From positions 1,852,682 to 1,916,681 of the forward strand of contig NZ_MAYN01000008.1 in assembly GCF_001691555.1 (NCBI RefSeq): a stretch of 64,000 nucleotides of DNA, read 5' to 3'. Under the pieces are notes generated by a model that was not told where the DNA came from, did no database searches, and saw only the letters and a program-made list of their open reading frames with translations. This DNA is from Pantoea eucrina (GTDB taxonomy: Bacteria > Pseudomonadota > Gammaproteobacteria > Enterobacterales > Enterobacteriaceae). Positions 1 through 8,715 of this stretch are shown in pieces. Made by a program: the position numbers and the translations under genes. Each line of letters begins with the position of its first letter. The first letter of the stretch is position 1.

Positions 1-2540
1 CTGGTAATTTGCAGGCGCTCTACGCCCTGCTCAATCAACAGAGTGATTATCTGGTCGCCGATGAAGCCAGTGCTAACTTCCTGCTCAGCCAGCTGCAGCA
101 GGGAGAGATCTACCAGATCACCGCCGATCCGGACGCGGTACTGACGCTGCGCACGATCGCCCGCGATCCGGCGCTGACAACGTGGATCGATACCCAGCTT
201 CGTCTGCTGCCGGCGGAGTTCAGCCGCCAGGTTGCACAGCGCTGGAGCCCGCCGCTGCCGCGCTATCAGGATACGCAGACGCTGATGCTGAGTCAGGCAG
301 AGCAGCAGTGGCTGGCGGAGCATCCCGTTGTCACCTACGCCGCTGCGCCGGATAATGCACCCTGGAGTTACCGTGACGCCAGCGGTAACGCACGCGGTTT
401 CGGTATCGATCTGCTTAATGCGCTGAGCCAGAGCACCGGCATCCGCTTCACGCCGCGCTGGGTTGCTAATCCGCAGCAGGCGCAGGCGCTGCTGGCACAG
501 CAGACGGTAATGCTTACTCTGCTGGAGCCGCTGGATACGCCTGATGCAGCCTCCACCACGCTTCCGGTATGGCGTGCTATCTGGGGTGTTTACAGCCGGA
601 TGCCGCTTGCGCCTGCCGACTGGTCCTCACTGCAGGGTAAACGTCTTGGCGTGCTGCGCGGCGATCTGGCCCGTCAGCTGCTGCCTGCGGGCATTACGCC
701 CCAGTGGTTTGACGATCGAACCCGGCTCTGGCAGGCGCTGGGCAGCGGACAGATTGATGCGCTGGTGGATAATGTCATCTCTGCACGCTGGCATCTGGCC
801 AGCCGCGATGACACCGCGCTGCGCCTGGCCTTTGCCGCCAGCGATATCGCCTGGCCGATGGCGCCCCGGGTGGCGCCGCAGCAGCCGCAGCTGCGCGCCT
901 TACTCGATCGCGCGCTGCAGCAGATACCACCAGAAACGCTGAACCAGATGCGCGCAAGCTGGGCCCAGCCGCCGCAGCCCGGCAGCACGATGATGATGCG
1001 CAGCATACCGAAACTGGTGCTGTTTGCGGCAGCGCTGATGATGACGGCGCTGCTGCTGCTGCAGCTGCGTCATGTGCTGCAGCAGCGGCGTGAACGACGG
1101 CAGCGTGCGGAAGCGGAGCGCGCCAGTGCGGCTAAAAGCCAGTTTCTCGCGACCGTCAGTCATGAGTTGCGCACGCCAATGCAGGCGATCCTTGGCCTGC
1201 TGGAGCTGGAACAGCAGCAGCATGTGCCCGCGCGAATGGCGCTGATGCACAGCAGCGCCCGCTCTTTGATGACGTTGCTGAACGACTTGCAGGATCATGC
1301 GCGGATTGAGAATCAGAGTTTTCGCCTGACGCCGCGCCCGCTTAATCTGTCCCGCTGGCTGCAGCAGCAGCAGCAGTTCTACCATCCGCTGATGCGTGCT
1401 GACGGCCCGCAGCTGCGCGTAACGGCCCTGACGCCGCTGCCCGCGAGCGTACTGCTGGACGGCGATCGCCTGCAGCAGGTTATTAATAACCTGGTAGCCA
1501 ATGCGCTGAAGTTTACCCGTGAAGGCGAGATCAGCCTTACGCTGGCGGTACAGGAAAAGATCACGCTTGTTGTATCGGACAGCGGCAGCGGTATTCCGCT
1601 CAGCGAGCAGGCCCACCTGTTTGAACCGTGGTATCAGGCGCCGTCTGGCCGGCGTCATGCGGTACAGGGCAGCGGGCTGGGACTCTTTATCTGCCGGGAA
1701 ATTATACAGCGTATGGGCGGTACGCTGCAGCTGCGCTCTGCGCCGGGCCAGGGCACGCGCGTCAGCGTGACGCTGCCGCTCACGCCCTGCGACATCCCGG
1801 ATGCCGGCGACGATCCGGTCTGGCCGCGTTACCCGCAGCTGCGGGTGGCGATTGTTGACGATCATCCGACTAATCTGCTGGTGCTGCAGCAGCAGCTGGC
1901 TGCGTTTGGCGTCCAGGCTGACACCTTTGATGCGGGACGCGCCCTGCTGCTTGCCGATGCCCGGCAGCCGTTTGATGTGCTGTTTATCGATCAGATGATG
2001 CCGCATCCCGACGGTCTGACGCTGCTGCGCATTCTGCGCCGCCGCCAGCGACAACGGCCGCGCCCTGCCCTGCGCGTTATCTGTTCCGCCGACGTGCAGC
2101 GTTTACGCCTGCCGCTGCAGGCGCATGAGGCGCAGCTGGTGAAACCGGTTACGCTGCAGGCGCTGGCCGCGCTGCTGGCGCAGGCGCAGCCCGATCCGCT
2201 GGCGCAGCTGCCGGCAACGCTGCAGCAGCTGGCTCAGCACGACGCCAGCTGGTTGCCACGCGTCTGTGAGACACTGCAGCGCGCCGTCACGCAGGATCGC
2301 GATGCGCTGCTGCAGGCCAGCGGTCAGCACGACTGGCCTGCCGTTGAAAAAGCCGCCCATCGTCTGAAAGGCAGCTGGCTGATGCTCGGCATAGAAGAGG
2401 CTGCCGGAGAGTGTCAGCAGCTGATTGACGCCGCGAAACAGCAGCAGCCCCGTCCTGATACACTCAATTTGCTGATATTATTAACCAACAAGCTACTTAA
2501 CCAACTGGAACGCTATGGCACATTCTCACTCTCACGGTGA
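1..2540 (+). CDS. Hybrid sensor histidine kinase, BvgS/EvgS type (5' partial)
   Basis: The frame is open to the window edge, so the N-terminus is missing. Counting from the codon at base 9, the visible order is the tail of one periplasmic solute-binding (SBP_bac_3) domain, a second such domain (about 100-310), one membrane helix (about 333-352), a HisKA helix with phospho-acceptor His385 in SHELRTP, an HATPase domain (DSGSGIP, GSGLGLF), a receiver with Asp661 in FIDQMMP, and an Hpt domain with His784 in HRLKGS. This is a full His-Asp-His phosphorelay in an inner-membrane sensor. Unlike BvgS and EvgS there is no room for a PAS domain between the helix and HisKA. The last 26 bases overlap zitB. 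The ligand and the partner response regulator are not visible here. Confidence 0.9.
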   Translation, partial: GNLQALYALLNQQSDYLVADEASANFLLSQLQQGEIYQITADPDAVLTLRTIARDPALTTWIDTQLRLLPAEFSRQVAQRWSPPLPRYQDTQTLMLSQAEQQWLAEHPVVTYAAAPDNAPWSYRDASGNARGFGIDLLNALSQSTGIRFTPRWVANPQQAQALLAQQTVMLTLLEPLDTPDAASTTLPVWRAIWGVYSRMPLAPADWSSLQGKRLGVLRGDLARQLLPAGITPQWFDDRTRLWQALGSGQIDALVDNVISARWHLASRDDTALRLAFAASDIAWPMAPRVAPQQPQLRALLDRALQQIPPETLNQMRASWAQPPQPGSTMMMRSIPKLVLFAAALMMTALLLLQLRHVLQQRRERRQRAEAERASAAKSQFLATVSHELRTPMQAILGLLELEQQQHVPARMALMHSSARSLMTLLNDLQDHARIENQSFRLTPRPLNLSRWLQQQQQFYHPLMRADGPQLRVTALTPLPASVLLDGDRLQQVINNLVANALKFTREGEISLTLAVQEKITLVVSDSGSGIPLSEQAHLFEPWYQAPSGRRHAVQGSGLGLFICREIIQRMGGTLQLRSAPGQGTRVSVTLPLTPCDIPDAGDDPVWPRYPQLRVAIVDDHPTNLLVLQQQLAAFGVQADTFDAGRALLLADARQPFDVLFIDQMMPHPDGLTLLRILRRRQRQRPRPALRVICSADVQRLRLPLQAHEAQLVKPVTLQALAALLAQAQPDPLAQLPATLQQLAQHDASWLPRVCETLQRAVTQDRDALLQASGQHDWPAVEKAAHRLKGSWLMLGIEEAAGECQQLIDAAKQQQPRPDTLNLLILLTNKLLNQLERYGTFSLSR

Positions 2541-3474
2541 CCACAATGCTAATCGCACCCGCCTGGCGGCGGCGTTTGGCGTCACGGCACTGTTTATGCT
2601 GGCCGAAGTGATCGGCGGCCTTCTTTCAGGTTCCCTGGCGCTGCTGGCCGACGCCGGACATATGCTGACCGATGCCGCCGCCCTGCTGATGGCGCTGCTG
2701 GCGGTGCAGTTTGCGCGCCGTAAACCCAATGCGCGGCATACCTTTGGCCTGCTGCGTCTGACCACGCTGGCCGCGTTTGTGAACGCGATTGCGCTGCTGG
2801 TGATTACCGTGCTGATTGTCTGGGAGGCGATCCGCCGCTTTACTCATCCGCAGCCGATCGAGGGTGGCCTGATGCTCGGCATCGCTATCGCCGGGCTGTT
2901 TGCTAACCTGCTTTCATTCTGGCTGCTGCACCGTGGCAGCGACGAGAAAAATCTCAACGTGCGCGCCGCCGCGCTGCACGTTCTGGGAGACCTGCTTGGC
3001 TCTGTAGGCGCTATTGCCGCAGCGGTTATCGTTATGCTCACCGGCTGGACGCCTATCGATCCGATCCTTTCCCTGCTGGTTTCCATACTGGTAGTACGCA
3101 GCGCCTGGGCGCTGCTGCGCGAGAGCCTGCATGAGCTGCTGGAGGGCGCGCCGGTGAATATCAATATTGATAAGCTGGCGCGCGAGCTGAAGCTGAATAT
3201 TGATGAGGTGCGTAACGTTCACCATATCCATCTGTGGCAGGTAGGTGAGAAGCCGGTGCTCACGCTGCATGTTCAGGTGGTGCCGCCGTACGATCACGAC
3301 GGCCTGCTGCACAAAATCCATCACTATCTGCATCAGCACTATCAGATTGAACATGCCACGGTACAGATGGAGTATCAGGCGTGCAGCGGGCCCGACTGCG
3401 CGCTCGGATCAGAACACGCGGCTGATGACGATCATCATGCGGTGCTGGACGGGCACGCGCATCATCATCACTAA
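2515..3474 (+). CDS. zitB: Zinc efflux transporter ZitB (CDF family)
   Basis: Inner-membrane cation diffusion facilitator that exports Zn2+ in exchange for protons. At 319 aa it is close to E. coli ZitB (313 aa) and aligns with it throughout. The transport-site residues are visible in two helices: His49 and Asp53 (HMLTD) and His155 and Asp159 (HVLGD). The N-terminus (HSHSHGDH) and C-terminus (HAHHHH) are histidine-rich, typical of metal-handling tails. Six hydrophobic segments precede a cytoplasmic domain. The ATG lies inside the end of the hybrid kinase gene, with only a weak GGA upstream, so translational coupling to the kinase is likely. Confidence 0.95.
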   Translation: MAHSHSHGDHNANRTRLAAAFGVTALFMLAEVIGGLLSGSLALLADAGHMLTDAAALLMALLAVQFARRKPNARHTFGLLRLTTLAAFVNAIALLVITVLIVWEAIRRFTHPQPIEGGLMLGIAIAGLFANLLSFWLLHRGSDEKNLNVRAAALHVLGDLLGSVGAIAAAVIVMLTGWTPIDPILSLLVSILVVRSAWALLRESLHELLEGAPVNINIDKLARELKLNIDEVRNVHHIHLWQVGEKPVLTLHVQVVPPYDHDGLLHKIHHYLHQHYQIEHATVQMEYQACSGPDCALGSEHAADDDHHAVLDGHAHHHH

Positions 3475-4190
3475 CCCGCCAGCGCACGTGAGCCCTGCTC
3501 GCGTGCGCTCTGTATCCACATACGCGAGCCGTTCAGCGCAATCAGCGTAAGAATGGCGTACTCCAGCGACATCGCATACACCCCCTGACGGGCAAAAATC
3601 ATCACGCTTATTACGTTGATGACCACCCACAGCAGCCAGTTTTCGACATATTTACGCGTCATCAGAATCATCGCTACGATGGAAAGCACCATCATGCAGG
3701 CATCCCAGAAGGGAAAGGCGTCAGGCTGCAGCTGCGGCATGCTGACCTGCAGGCCCATTCCCTGCATGATCTGCACCGCGCTGCGGGTGAGGAAACCAAA
3801 CACCACATCGATATAGCGCGTCATCAGCGCAATTGCGATAACGCAGGCGGCCCCCCATCCCAGCGCTTTCGGCAGCGACAGCCAGCGAATTTTTAACGCG
3901 CGCTCATGATCACTGGTTTGCCGGCTCCAGGCGTACCAGCCATAAAGATTGGCAGCAAAGAAAAAGAGCTGCAGCAGCAGGCTGGCGTAGAGCTGGATTT
4001 GAAAGAAAATCACCGCAAACAGCGTGACGTTGATCAGACCAAACAGGTAGTTGCTGATTTTTTCCAGGCTGGCCAGCCAGATGCAGAGCAGCCCGGCCAG
4101 TGTGCCGATCGCTTCTATCCATGAGAGATCGTACCCTCCCACGCCAAAGGGGATATGTACCAGGATATTTTGCGTGCTGAAAATGTCCAT
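3471..4190 (-). CDS. pnuC: Nicotinamide riboside transporter PnuC
   Basis: Inner-membrane facilitator for nicotinamide riboside, feeding NAD salvage. The 239-aa product matches E. coli PnuC almost end to end ([14 protein letters not shown] start, [19 protein letters not shown] core). The ATG at 4190 is chosen over an in-frame upstream start because it matches the family and has GGAG just before it. It converges on zitB, with stop codons overlapping by 4 bases. In E. coli pnuC follows nadA in one operon; here nadA is absent from the locus and pnuC has its own upstream region with a NadR-like box at 4343-4360. Confidence 0.95.
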   Translation of the reverse strand: MDIFSTQNILVHIPFGVGGYDLSWIEAIGTLAGLLCIWLASLEKISNYLFGLINVTLFAVIFFQIQLYASLLLQLFFFAANLYGWYAWSRQTSDHERALKIRWLSLPKALGWGAACVIAIALMTRYIDVVFGFLTRSAVQIMQGMGLQVSMPQLQPDAFPFWDACMMVLSIVAMILMTRKYVENWLLWVVINVISVMIFARQGVYAMSLEYAILTLIALNGSRMWIQSAREQGSRALAG

Positions 4191-4342
4191 TACGGGCTCC
4201 TGTGCCTGAAATGCGCGATGCAGAGTAAAAACCAGGGTTGATTGACTGCGGCGCTGCACGAAATCACATCGCTGCACCTGTGTTTTATTTAATTAACAAC
4301 AGATGCCAGAAAAATACTACAAAGAACAATAAATGGCCATTG

Positions 4343-4360
4343 AGTTTTTTATACTAAACA
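4343..4360 (-). promoter_or_regulatory. Candidate NadR operator upstream of pnuC
   Basis: On the minus strand this reads TGTTTAGTATAAAAAACT, matching 10 of 12 positions of the NadR-type palindrome TGTTTA-N6-TAAACA. It overlaps the ogt stop codon and lies about 150 bp upstream of the pnuC start, where a repressor of NAD uptake genes would be expected. NadR control of nadA-pnuC is known in enterics; its presence here is inferred from the motif. Confidence 0.5.
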
Positions 4361-4857
4361 AGCGGCGCATCCGGTTTTTTGCCGGCCAGCTCCAGCTCCA
4401 GTAAAAACGCTTTAACCGGCAGACCACCGGCAAAGCCGGTAAGTTTGCCGTTGCTGCCAATAACACGATGACAGGGGGCCATAATAGAGAGCGGATTTTT
4501 GCCGTTGGCAGCGCCCACCGCGCGTACGGCTTTGGGATGGCCAATCTGCTCGGCTATCTGCCGGTAGCTGCGCGTTTCTCCAAACGGGATAGTCAGCAGA
4601 GCTGCCCATACCTTTTTCTGAAACGGTGTGCCCAGGGTGTCGTAGTTCAGGGTAAAACACTGCCGTGTGCCGGCAAAATATTCCTGCAGCTGGCGTTCAG
4701 CCTCGCACAGCACCGGATGCTGGTCATTACGCGACAGCGGCGTCAGCGGCACGCGCTGCGATCCTTCATTTTCCCACAGCACGGCTGCCAGCCCTTTATC
4801 GCTGGCAATCAGCGTCAGCTCGCCGACCGGTGTCACAATGGTTTTTGTATGGTACAT
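4354..4857 (-). CDS. ogt: Methylated-DNA--protein-cysteine methyltransferase
   Basis: Suicide repair enzyme that moves the alkyl group from O6-alkylguanine (or O4-alkylthymine) in DNA to its own cysteine. The 167-aa product has the active-site motif PCHRV with Cys129, the DNA-binding helix-turn-helix segment (GETRSYRQIAEQIGHPKAVR) and the family's GTPFQKKVW segment. Length fits Ogt (about 170 aa). The ATG at 4857 is chosen because AGGAGG lies just upstream; a longer in-frame start at 4935 lacks support. It is divergent from an Ada-AlkA fusion, making a two-gene alkylation-repair module. Confidence 0.93.
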   Translation of the reverse strand: MYHTKTIVTPVGELTLIASDKGLAAVLWENEGSQRVPLTPLSRNDQHPVLCEAERQLQEYFAGTRQCFTLNYDTLGTPFQKKVWAALLTIPFGETRSYRQIAEQIGHPKAVRAVGAANGKNPLSIMAPCHRVIGSNGKLTGFAGGLPVKAFLLELELAGKKPDAPLV

Positions 4858-4916
4858 AACAGACCTCCGCAGTGGATCACTCCCGACTATTATTGCATTA
4901 ATCACGCCGCAAACTG

Positions 4917-4963
4917 GCTGTTTTCGGACAGGCACATAAACTGATTAGCTGTCCGAAAGCAGC
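4917..4963. promoter_or_regulatory. 15-bp inverted repeat between ogt and the Ada-AlkA gene
   Basis: GCTGTTTTCGGACAG (4917-4931) and CTGTCCGAAAGCAGC (4949-4963) are reverse complements at 14 of 15 positions, separated by 17 bases. The repeat sits in the 159-bp divergent intergenic region, 54 bp before the plus-strand ATG and about 60 bp before ogt. No T-run follows either arm, which argues against a terminator. It may be the operator of a dimeric regulator controlling both genes. Confidence 0.6.
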
Positions 4964-5016
4964 GTGTTTCAGCCACCGGACTGCGCCATGATGCCCTTTA
5001 TTTACCGGAGAAAACG

Positions 5017-6498
5017 ATGCTGGATCCCGAAATTGCTTACCAGGCGCTGACGTCACGCGACAGTCGCTTTGACGGGCTGCTCTATGTGGGCGTGACCTCA
5101 ACCGGTATTTACTGTCGTCCCGTCTGCCCGGTGCGCAAACCGCTGCTGAAAAACTGCCGCTTTTTTAATAACGCTGAGGCGGCGGAAAAGGCGCGCTTTC
5201 GTCCGTGTCTGCGCTGCCGCCCGGAGCTGGCACCGGGATGTGCACCGCTTGATAACCATCACCGCATTGCCGACCGCCTGATCCGGCGCGTTGAAGAGGG
5301 CATGCTGGAAGAGCAGACCTCGCTGGCTGAGATTGCCGGTGAGTTCTTTCTGAGTGAACGACAGCTGCGACGCGTTATTCAGCAGGAGCTGGGCGTTTCG
5401 CCGCTGGAGCTGCGTCAGACGCGGCGTATGTTGCTCGCCAAACAGCTGCTGACCGAAACCGCGCTGCCCGTAACGGAGATCGCTTACGCCAGCGGCTTTC
5501 GCAGCCTGCGTCGCTTTAATGACGTGTTTCAGGCGCGCTATCGCATGACGCCTTCTGCGCTGCGCAGGCAGAGTCAGCCGGAGGGCGCTGCCCTGCCGCA
5601 GCAAAGTGCGACCCTGCAGCTGAGCTATCGTCCCCCCTATGACTGGGCGGCGATGCTGGAGTTTCTTGAAGCGCACGTCATGAAGCAGGCTGAATGGGTG
5701 GCCGATGGCGCTTATCACCGTACCGTGGCGCTGGGCGGGTGTCGCGGCTGGGTGCGCGTCAGCGCCCTGCCCGATAAGCATGCGCTGCAGGTTGAGTTCA
5801 CCACCTCACTGACGCCGGTACTGCCTGCCCTGCTGCGCCGGCTGCGCGATCTGTTTGACCTGGATGCCCAGCCGCAGGCGGTCAGCGATCTGCTGAGCCG
5901 CGATCCGCTGCTGGCAGAGAGTCTGGCCCGTCATCCGGGCCTGCGCGTGCCCGGTGCGTTCGATGCGTTTGAACTGAGCGTACGCGCCATCCTTGGCCAG
6001 CAGGTTACGGTTAAAGCGGCTGTAACGCTCAGCAGTCGTCTGACAGAGCGGTTTGGCGAGCCGCTGGTGACGCCCTGGCCGGCGCTCTCCCGCTTATCTC
6101 CGGATGCGGCCACGCTGGCAGCGGCGACGGTCGATGATATTGCCGTGCTGGGCATCGTCAGCGCCCGTTCAAATGCGATTATCGCGCTGGCTCATGCCTG
6201 CGCCAGCGGCGCGCTGCGCTTTAACGGCTCCCTGCCACCGGATACCGTACAGCAGCAGCTGCTGGCGCTGAAGGGGGTCGGACCATGGACCGCCAGCTAT
6301 ATCGCCATGCGGGCGCTGCGCTGGCCTGACGCCTTTCCAAAAGAGGATATCGCTATCCGGAACAATCTCGGCGGCGTGACGGCCAGGGAGGCAGAGCAGC
6401 TGTCACAGGTATGGCGTCCGTGGCGCAGCTATGCCGTGCAGCATATCTGGAAAAGTCTGATGCCCGAAAAAGCCCCCCGGAAAAAGCCGGCACGGTAG
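5017..6498 (+). CDS. Ada-type regulator / AlkA DNA-3-methyladenine glycosylase fusion
   Basis: A 493-aa multidomain protein. The N-terminus is an Ada zinc/methyl-acceptor domain with the four cysteines Cys33, Cys37, Cys64 and Cys67 in Ada-like spacing. An AraC-type helix-turn-helix follows (about 85-185), then an AlkA N-terminal domain and an HhH-GPD glycosylase core with the hairpin LKGVGPWTA and catalytic Asp444. It probably senses methylphosphotriesters and excises 3-methyladenine-type bases. It lacks the Ogt-like C-terminal half of E. coli Ada, whose job ogt next door can do. The ATG has GGAG 8 bases upstream. This architecture is known from other bacteria; the enteric norm is separate ada and alkA. 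Confidence 0.9.
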   Translation: MLDPEIAYQALTSRDSRFDGLLYVGVTSTGIYCRPVCPVRKPLLKNCRFFNNAEAAEKARFRPCLRCRPELAPGCAPLDNHHRIADRLIRRVEEGMLEEQTSLAEIAGEFFLSERQLRRVIQQELGVSPLELRQTRRMLLAKQLLTETALPVTEIAYASGFRSLRRFNDVFQARYRMTPSALRRQSQPEGAALPQQSATLQLSYRPPYDWAAMLEFLEAHVMKQAEWVADGAYHRTVALGGCRGWVRVSALPDKHALQVEFTTSLTPVLPALLRRLRDLFDLDAQPQAVSDLLSRDPLLAESLARHPGLRVPGAFDAFELSVRAILGQQVTVKAAVTLSSRLTERFGEPLVTPWPALSRLSPDAATLAAATVDDIAVLGIVSARSNAIIALAHACASGALRFNGSLPPDTVQQQLLALKGVGPWTASYIAMRALRWPDAFPKEDIAIRNNLGGVTAREAEQLSQVWRPWRSYAVQHIWKSLMPEKAPRKKPAR

Positions 6499-6607
6499 CG
6501 GCCAGGGCGCCATAAATGGCGCCCCTGCGGATAGATGGGCATATTCCGTCAACGCAAACGCATTACCGCTCCTCATACCCGTAGGGGTCGCATTAATGCG
6601 ACCCTGG
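6499..6607. repeat. Palindromic intergenic repeat, copy 1
   Basis: Two palindromes, GGGCGCCATAAATGGCGCCC and GGGTCGCATTAATGCGACCC, are joined by a roughly 65-base linker that includes ATGGGCATATTCCGTCAA. A near-identical copy starts at 6657. Such paired palindromes resemble REP/BIME or small non-autonomous elements. It starts immediately after the stop codon of the Ada-AlkA gene. No ORF. Confidence 0.8.
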
Positions 6608-6656
6608 CGTGTTAATGCGACCCTGACGCGTTCATTAACCATCGGGGGGTTATACG

Positions 6657-6759
6657 CGGCCAGGACGCCATAAATGGCGCCCCTACGTATGGATGGGCAT
6701 ATTCCGTCAATGCATTACCGCTCCCCATACCCGTAGGGGTCGCATTAATGCGACCCTGG
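6657..6759. repeat. Palindromic intergenic repeat, copy 2
   Basis: Same order of elements as copy 1: CGGCCAGG, an imperfect GGACGCCATAAATGGCGCCC palindrome, the ATGGGCATATTCCGTCAA linker and GGGTCGCATTAATGCGACCC. It is 6 bases shorter because part of an ACGCAA stretch in the linker is missing. The copies are direct repeats about 158 bp apart. A fragment of the second palindrome (TTAATGCGACCC) also occurs at about 6612-6623, so the array may be partly degenerate. Confidence 0.8.
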
Positions 6760-6804
6760 TGTATTAATGCGCGTCTGTGGGGGGCATTACCGTACTGCGG
6801 AAAA

Positions 6805-6834
6805 CGAAAAAAGCGCCCGTTGGGCGCTTTTTTC
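6805..6834 (-). terminator. Rho-independent terminator after the tRNA-Lys genes
   Basis: AAGCGCCC-GTT-GGGCGCTT hairpin with A-runs on one side and T-runs on the other, just beyond the 3' end of the last minus-strand tRNA-Lys. The symmetry means it could work in both directions. Confidence 0.8.
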
Positions 6835-6840
6835 TGAATC

Positions 6841-6916
6841 TGGTGGGTCGTGCAGGATTCGAACCTGCGACCAATTGATTAAAAGTCAACTGCTCTACCA
6901 ACTGAGCTAACGACCC
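6841..6916 (-). tRNA. tRNA-Lys (TTT)
   Basis: 76 bases including encoded CCA. The gene begins GGGTCGTTAGCTCAG on the minus strand, with anticodon TTT in GACTTTTAATC and T-arm GGTTCGAATCC. Identical to the copies at 6949 and 7075. In E. coli the same place carries a Lys/Val tRNA cluster. Confidence 0.97.
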
Positions 6917-6948
6917 GCTGTGGAAGCGGCTTACAACTTTAAACTTGA

Positions 6949-7024
6949 TGGTGGGTCGTGCAGGATTCGAACCTGCGACCAATTGATTAAAAGTCAACTG
7001 CTCTACCAACTGAGCTAACGACCC
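6949..7024 (-). tRNA. tRNA-Lys (TTT)
   Basis: 76 bases with encoded CCA, identical to its two neighbours. It is the middle gene of a minus-strand array transcribed from the cpoB side, with a 32-base spacer to the next gene. Confidence 0.97.
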
Positions 7025-7074
7025 ATCAAGGTTGTGAAGCTAACTGAAGAACCCGTCTGAACCTGTGGTTGAGA

Positions 7075-7150
7075 TGGTGGGTCGTGCAGGATTCGAACCT
7101 GCGACCAATTGATTAAAAGTCAACTGCTCTACCAACTGAGCTAACGACCC
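7075..7150 (-). tRNA. tRNA-Lys (TTT)
   Basis: 76 bases with encoded CCA, first of three identical copies in the direction of transcription. It follows cpoB by 166 bases. No tRNA-Val is interspersed, unlike the E. coli cluster. Confidence 0.97.
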
Positions 7151-7276
7151 ATCTTCAGCGCTGCCGATACGTCTTTACATATGTCCCGGCAACGGCGGCA
7201 TATATTACTGATTTAGCGGGAGGGCGCAACCCTTATTTTCCCGCAAATGACTCAACTGCTTACCTTTCAGGCGGCA

Positions 7277-7309
7277 AGACCAGAAATCAGACGAAATCTG
7301 GTCTTTTTT
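7277..7309. other. Inverted repeat downstream of cpoB
   Basis: AGACCAGA (7277-7284) pairs with TCTGGTCT (7297-7304), followed by six T on the plus strand. As a terminator it would act on plus-strand transcription, yet the neighbouring genes are on the minus strand. On that strand only TGCC follows the hairpin, so pal-cpoB transcription may run on toward the tRNAs. Confidence 0.5.
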
Positions 7310-7316
7310 GTACACA

Positions 7317-8111
7317 TTACAATCCGGCCAGCCGTTTTTGCGCCTGTTTTGCTGATTCACTATTTGGGAACTGCTTGATCACCTGCTGATAAACCGCTTT
7401 GGCTTTTGCCGTGTCTTTTTTATCCTGCATGATCACGCCAACCTTAAACAGCGCTTCCGCCGCTTTCGGTGATTTAGGGTAGTTCTTTACTACCGTGGCG
7501 AAATAATAAGCGGCATCATCCTTCTTGCCCTTATTGTAATGCAGCTGCCCCAGCCAGTAATTAGCATTGGGCTGATAGGTAGAGTCAGGATATTTCTTCA
7601 CCCATGCCTGCAGCGCAGAGATAGCCTGATCGTACTGCTTCTTCTCCAGAATCAGCGCGACGGCAGCGTTGTAATCGGTGTTTGCATCGCCGGTTTGTGC
7701 GGGTGCAGCAGCTGTATTACTGCCACCCGCATCAGCGTTTCCCGCGGCGGCACCGGCGCTGGCAGCATCCGCGTTACCGCCGCTCTGTGCAGCGGATTGG
7801 CTGCTGCTTAGCGTATCGAGCTGCTGATAAAGCTGCTTCTGGCGCTCAACCGCCTGGTTAAGCTGATAGCTGTTCTGCTGGATCTGCCCGCGCAGGGAGT
7901 CGATATCGCTCTGGTTATCGCTCATCTGCTGCTGCAGCTGCTGCAGCAGCTGTGCCTGGGCATTGGAGATACGTTCAAGAGTGGTGACACGGTCTTCGAC
8001 CGAGCCTGAGCCAACGCTACTGATTGACGCCTGGGCATTAGCGGCCCAGGGGGCCGCTACGCCAACCAGTAACGACAGACCCGCAAGGGATAGTCTGAAG
8101 TTACTAATCAT
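7317..8111 (-). CDS. cpoB: Cell division coordinator CpoB (YbgF)
   Basis: Periplasmic TolA-binding protein that links peptidoglycan synthesis (PBP1B) with outer-membrane constriction. The 264-aa product has a signal peptide ending near ANAQA (about residue 27), an N-terminal coiled-coil rich in Gln (about 40-100), an Ala/Gly/Ser linker (about 103-140) and C-terminal TPR repeats including YWLGQLHYNKGKKDDAAYYF. Length matches E. coli CpoB (263 aa). It is the last gene of the tol-pal operon, 9 bases after pal. Confidence 0.95.
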   Translation of the reverse strand: MISNFRLSLAGLSLLVGVAAPWAANAQASISSVGSGSVEDRVTTLERISNAQAQLLQQLQQQMSDNQSDIDSLRGQIQQNSYQLNQAVERQKQLYQQLDTLSSSQSAAQSGGNADAASAGAAAGNADAGGSNTAAAPAQTGDANTDYNAAVALILEKKQYDQAISALQAWVKKYPDSTYQPNANYWLGQLHYNKGKKDDAAYYFATVVKNYPKSPKAAEALFKVGVIMQDKKDTAKAKAVYQQVIKQFPNSESAKQAQKRLAGL

Positions 8112-8120
8112 GTGATTCTC

Positions 8121-8648
8121 TTAGTAAACCAGTACGGCACGACGGTTTTTAGCATATGCTGATTCGTCATGGCCCAGTACGGCTGGTTTCTCTTTACCGT
8201 AAGATACGATAGACATCTGATCGGCAGAGACGCCTTTGCCCTGCAGATACATTTTCACTGCGTTAGCACGACGTTCGCCCAGGGCGATGTTGTACTCTGG
8301 CGTGCCGCGCTCATCCGCGTGACCTTCGATAGTCACTTTGTAAGACGGGTTGCCGCGCAGGAAAGCTGCGTGCTGATCCAGCATCTGAGCGTAGTCAGAC
8401 TGCACGTCATACTTGTCCAGACCGAAGTAAACGATGTTGTTCTGCTGCAGCTGCTGCATCTGCAGACGCGCCTGCTCGTCAGAAGACATGTTGCCGCCGT
8501 TCATGCCAGCGCCAGAGCCCGCACCATACGCACCATCAGTACCCATACCGGACTGATCGTTGTTGTTGTTTTTGTGTGAGCTACAGGCAGCGACTGCAAT
8601 TACTGGCAGAGCCAGCATCAAACCCTTCAGCATTTTGTTCAGTTGCAT
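8121..8648 (-). CDS. pal: Peptidoglycan-associated lipoprotein Pal
   Basis: Outer-membrane lipoprotein that binds peptidoglycan and TolB/TolA. The 175-aa product has a lipoprotein signal with lipobox VAAC (acylated Cys22), a Gly/Asn/Met-rich linker and an OmpA-like domain with the peptidoglycan-binding segment [17 protein letters not shown]. coli Pal is 173 aa. It lies between tolB and cpoB on the same strand. Confidence 0.97.
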   Translation of the reverse strand: MQLNKMLKGLMLALPVIAVAACSSHKNNNNDQSGMGTDGAYGAGSGAGMNGGNMSSDEQARLQMQQLQQNNIVYFGLDKYDVQSDYAQMLDQHAAFLRGNPSYKVTIEGHADERGTPEYNIALGERRANAVKMYLQGKGVSADQMSIVSYGKEKPAVLGHDESAYAKNRRAVLVY

Positions 8649-8715
8649 TTCTTTATCCTATTATTTTGTTTGCCATACATTGGCTCCCCCGCCTGAGAGG
8701 CAAGGGAGTGATGCA

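Noticed and set aside
900..2054. 384-codon ORF antisense to the sensor kinase
   Set aside because: Shadow of a GC-rich gene in the opposite frame with low-complexity Arg/Gln content.
6764..7009. 81-codon ORF over the tRNA-Lys genes
   Set aside because: Repeated AQLVEQLTFNQLVAG is antisense/sense read-through of identical tRNA genes.
7277..7309. Terminator of cpoB
   Set aside because: The T-run lies on the plus strand only; on the transcribed minus strand there is none, so it is listed as an inverted repeat.
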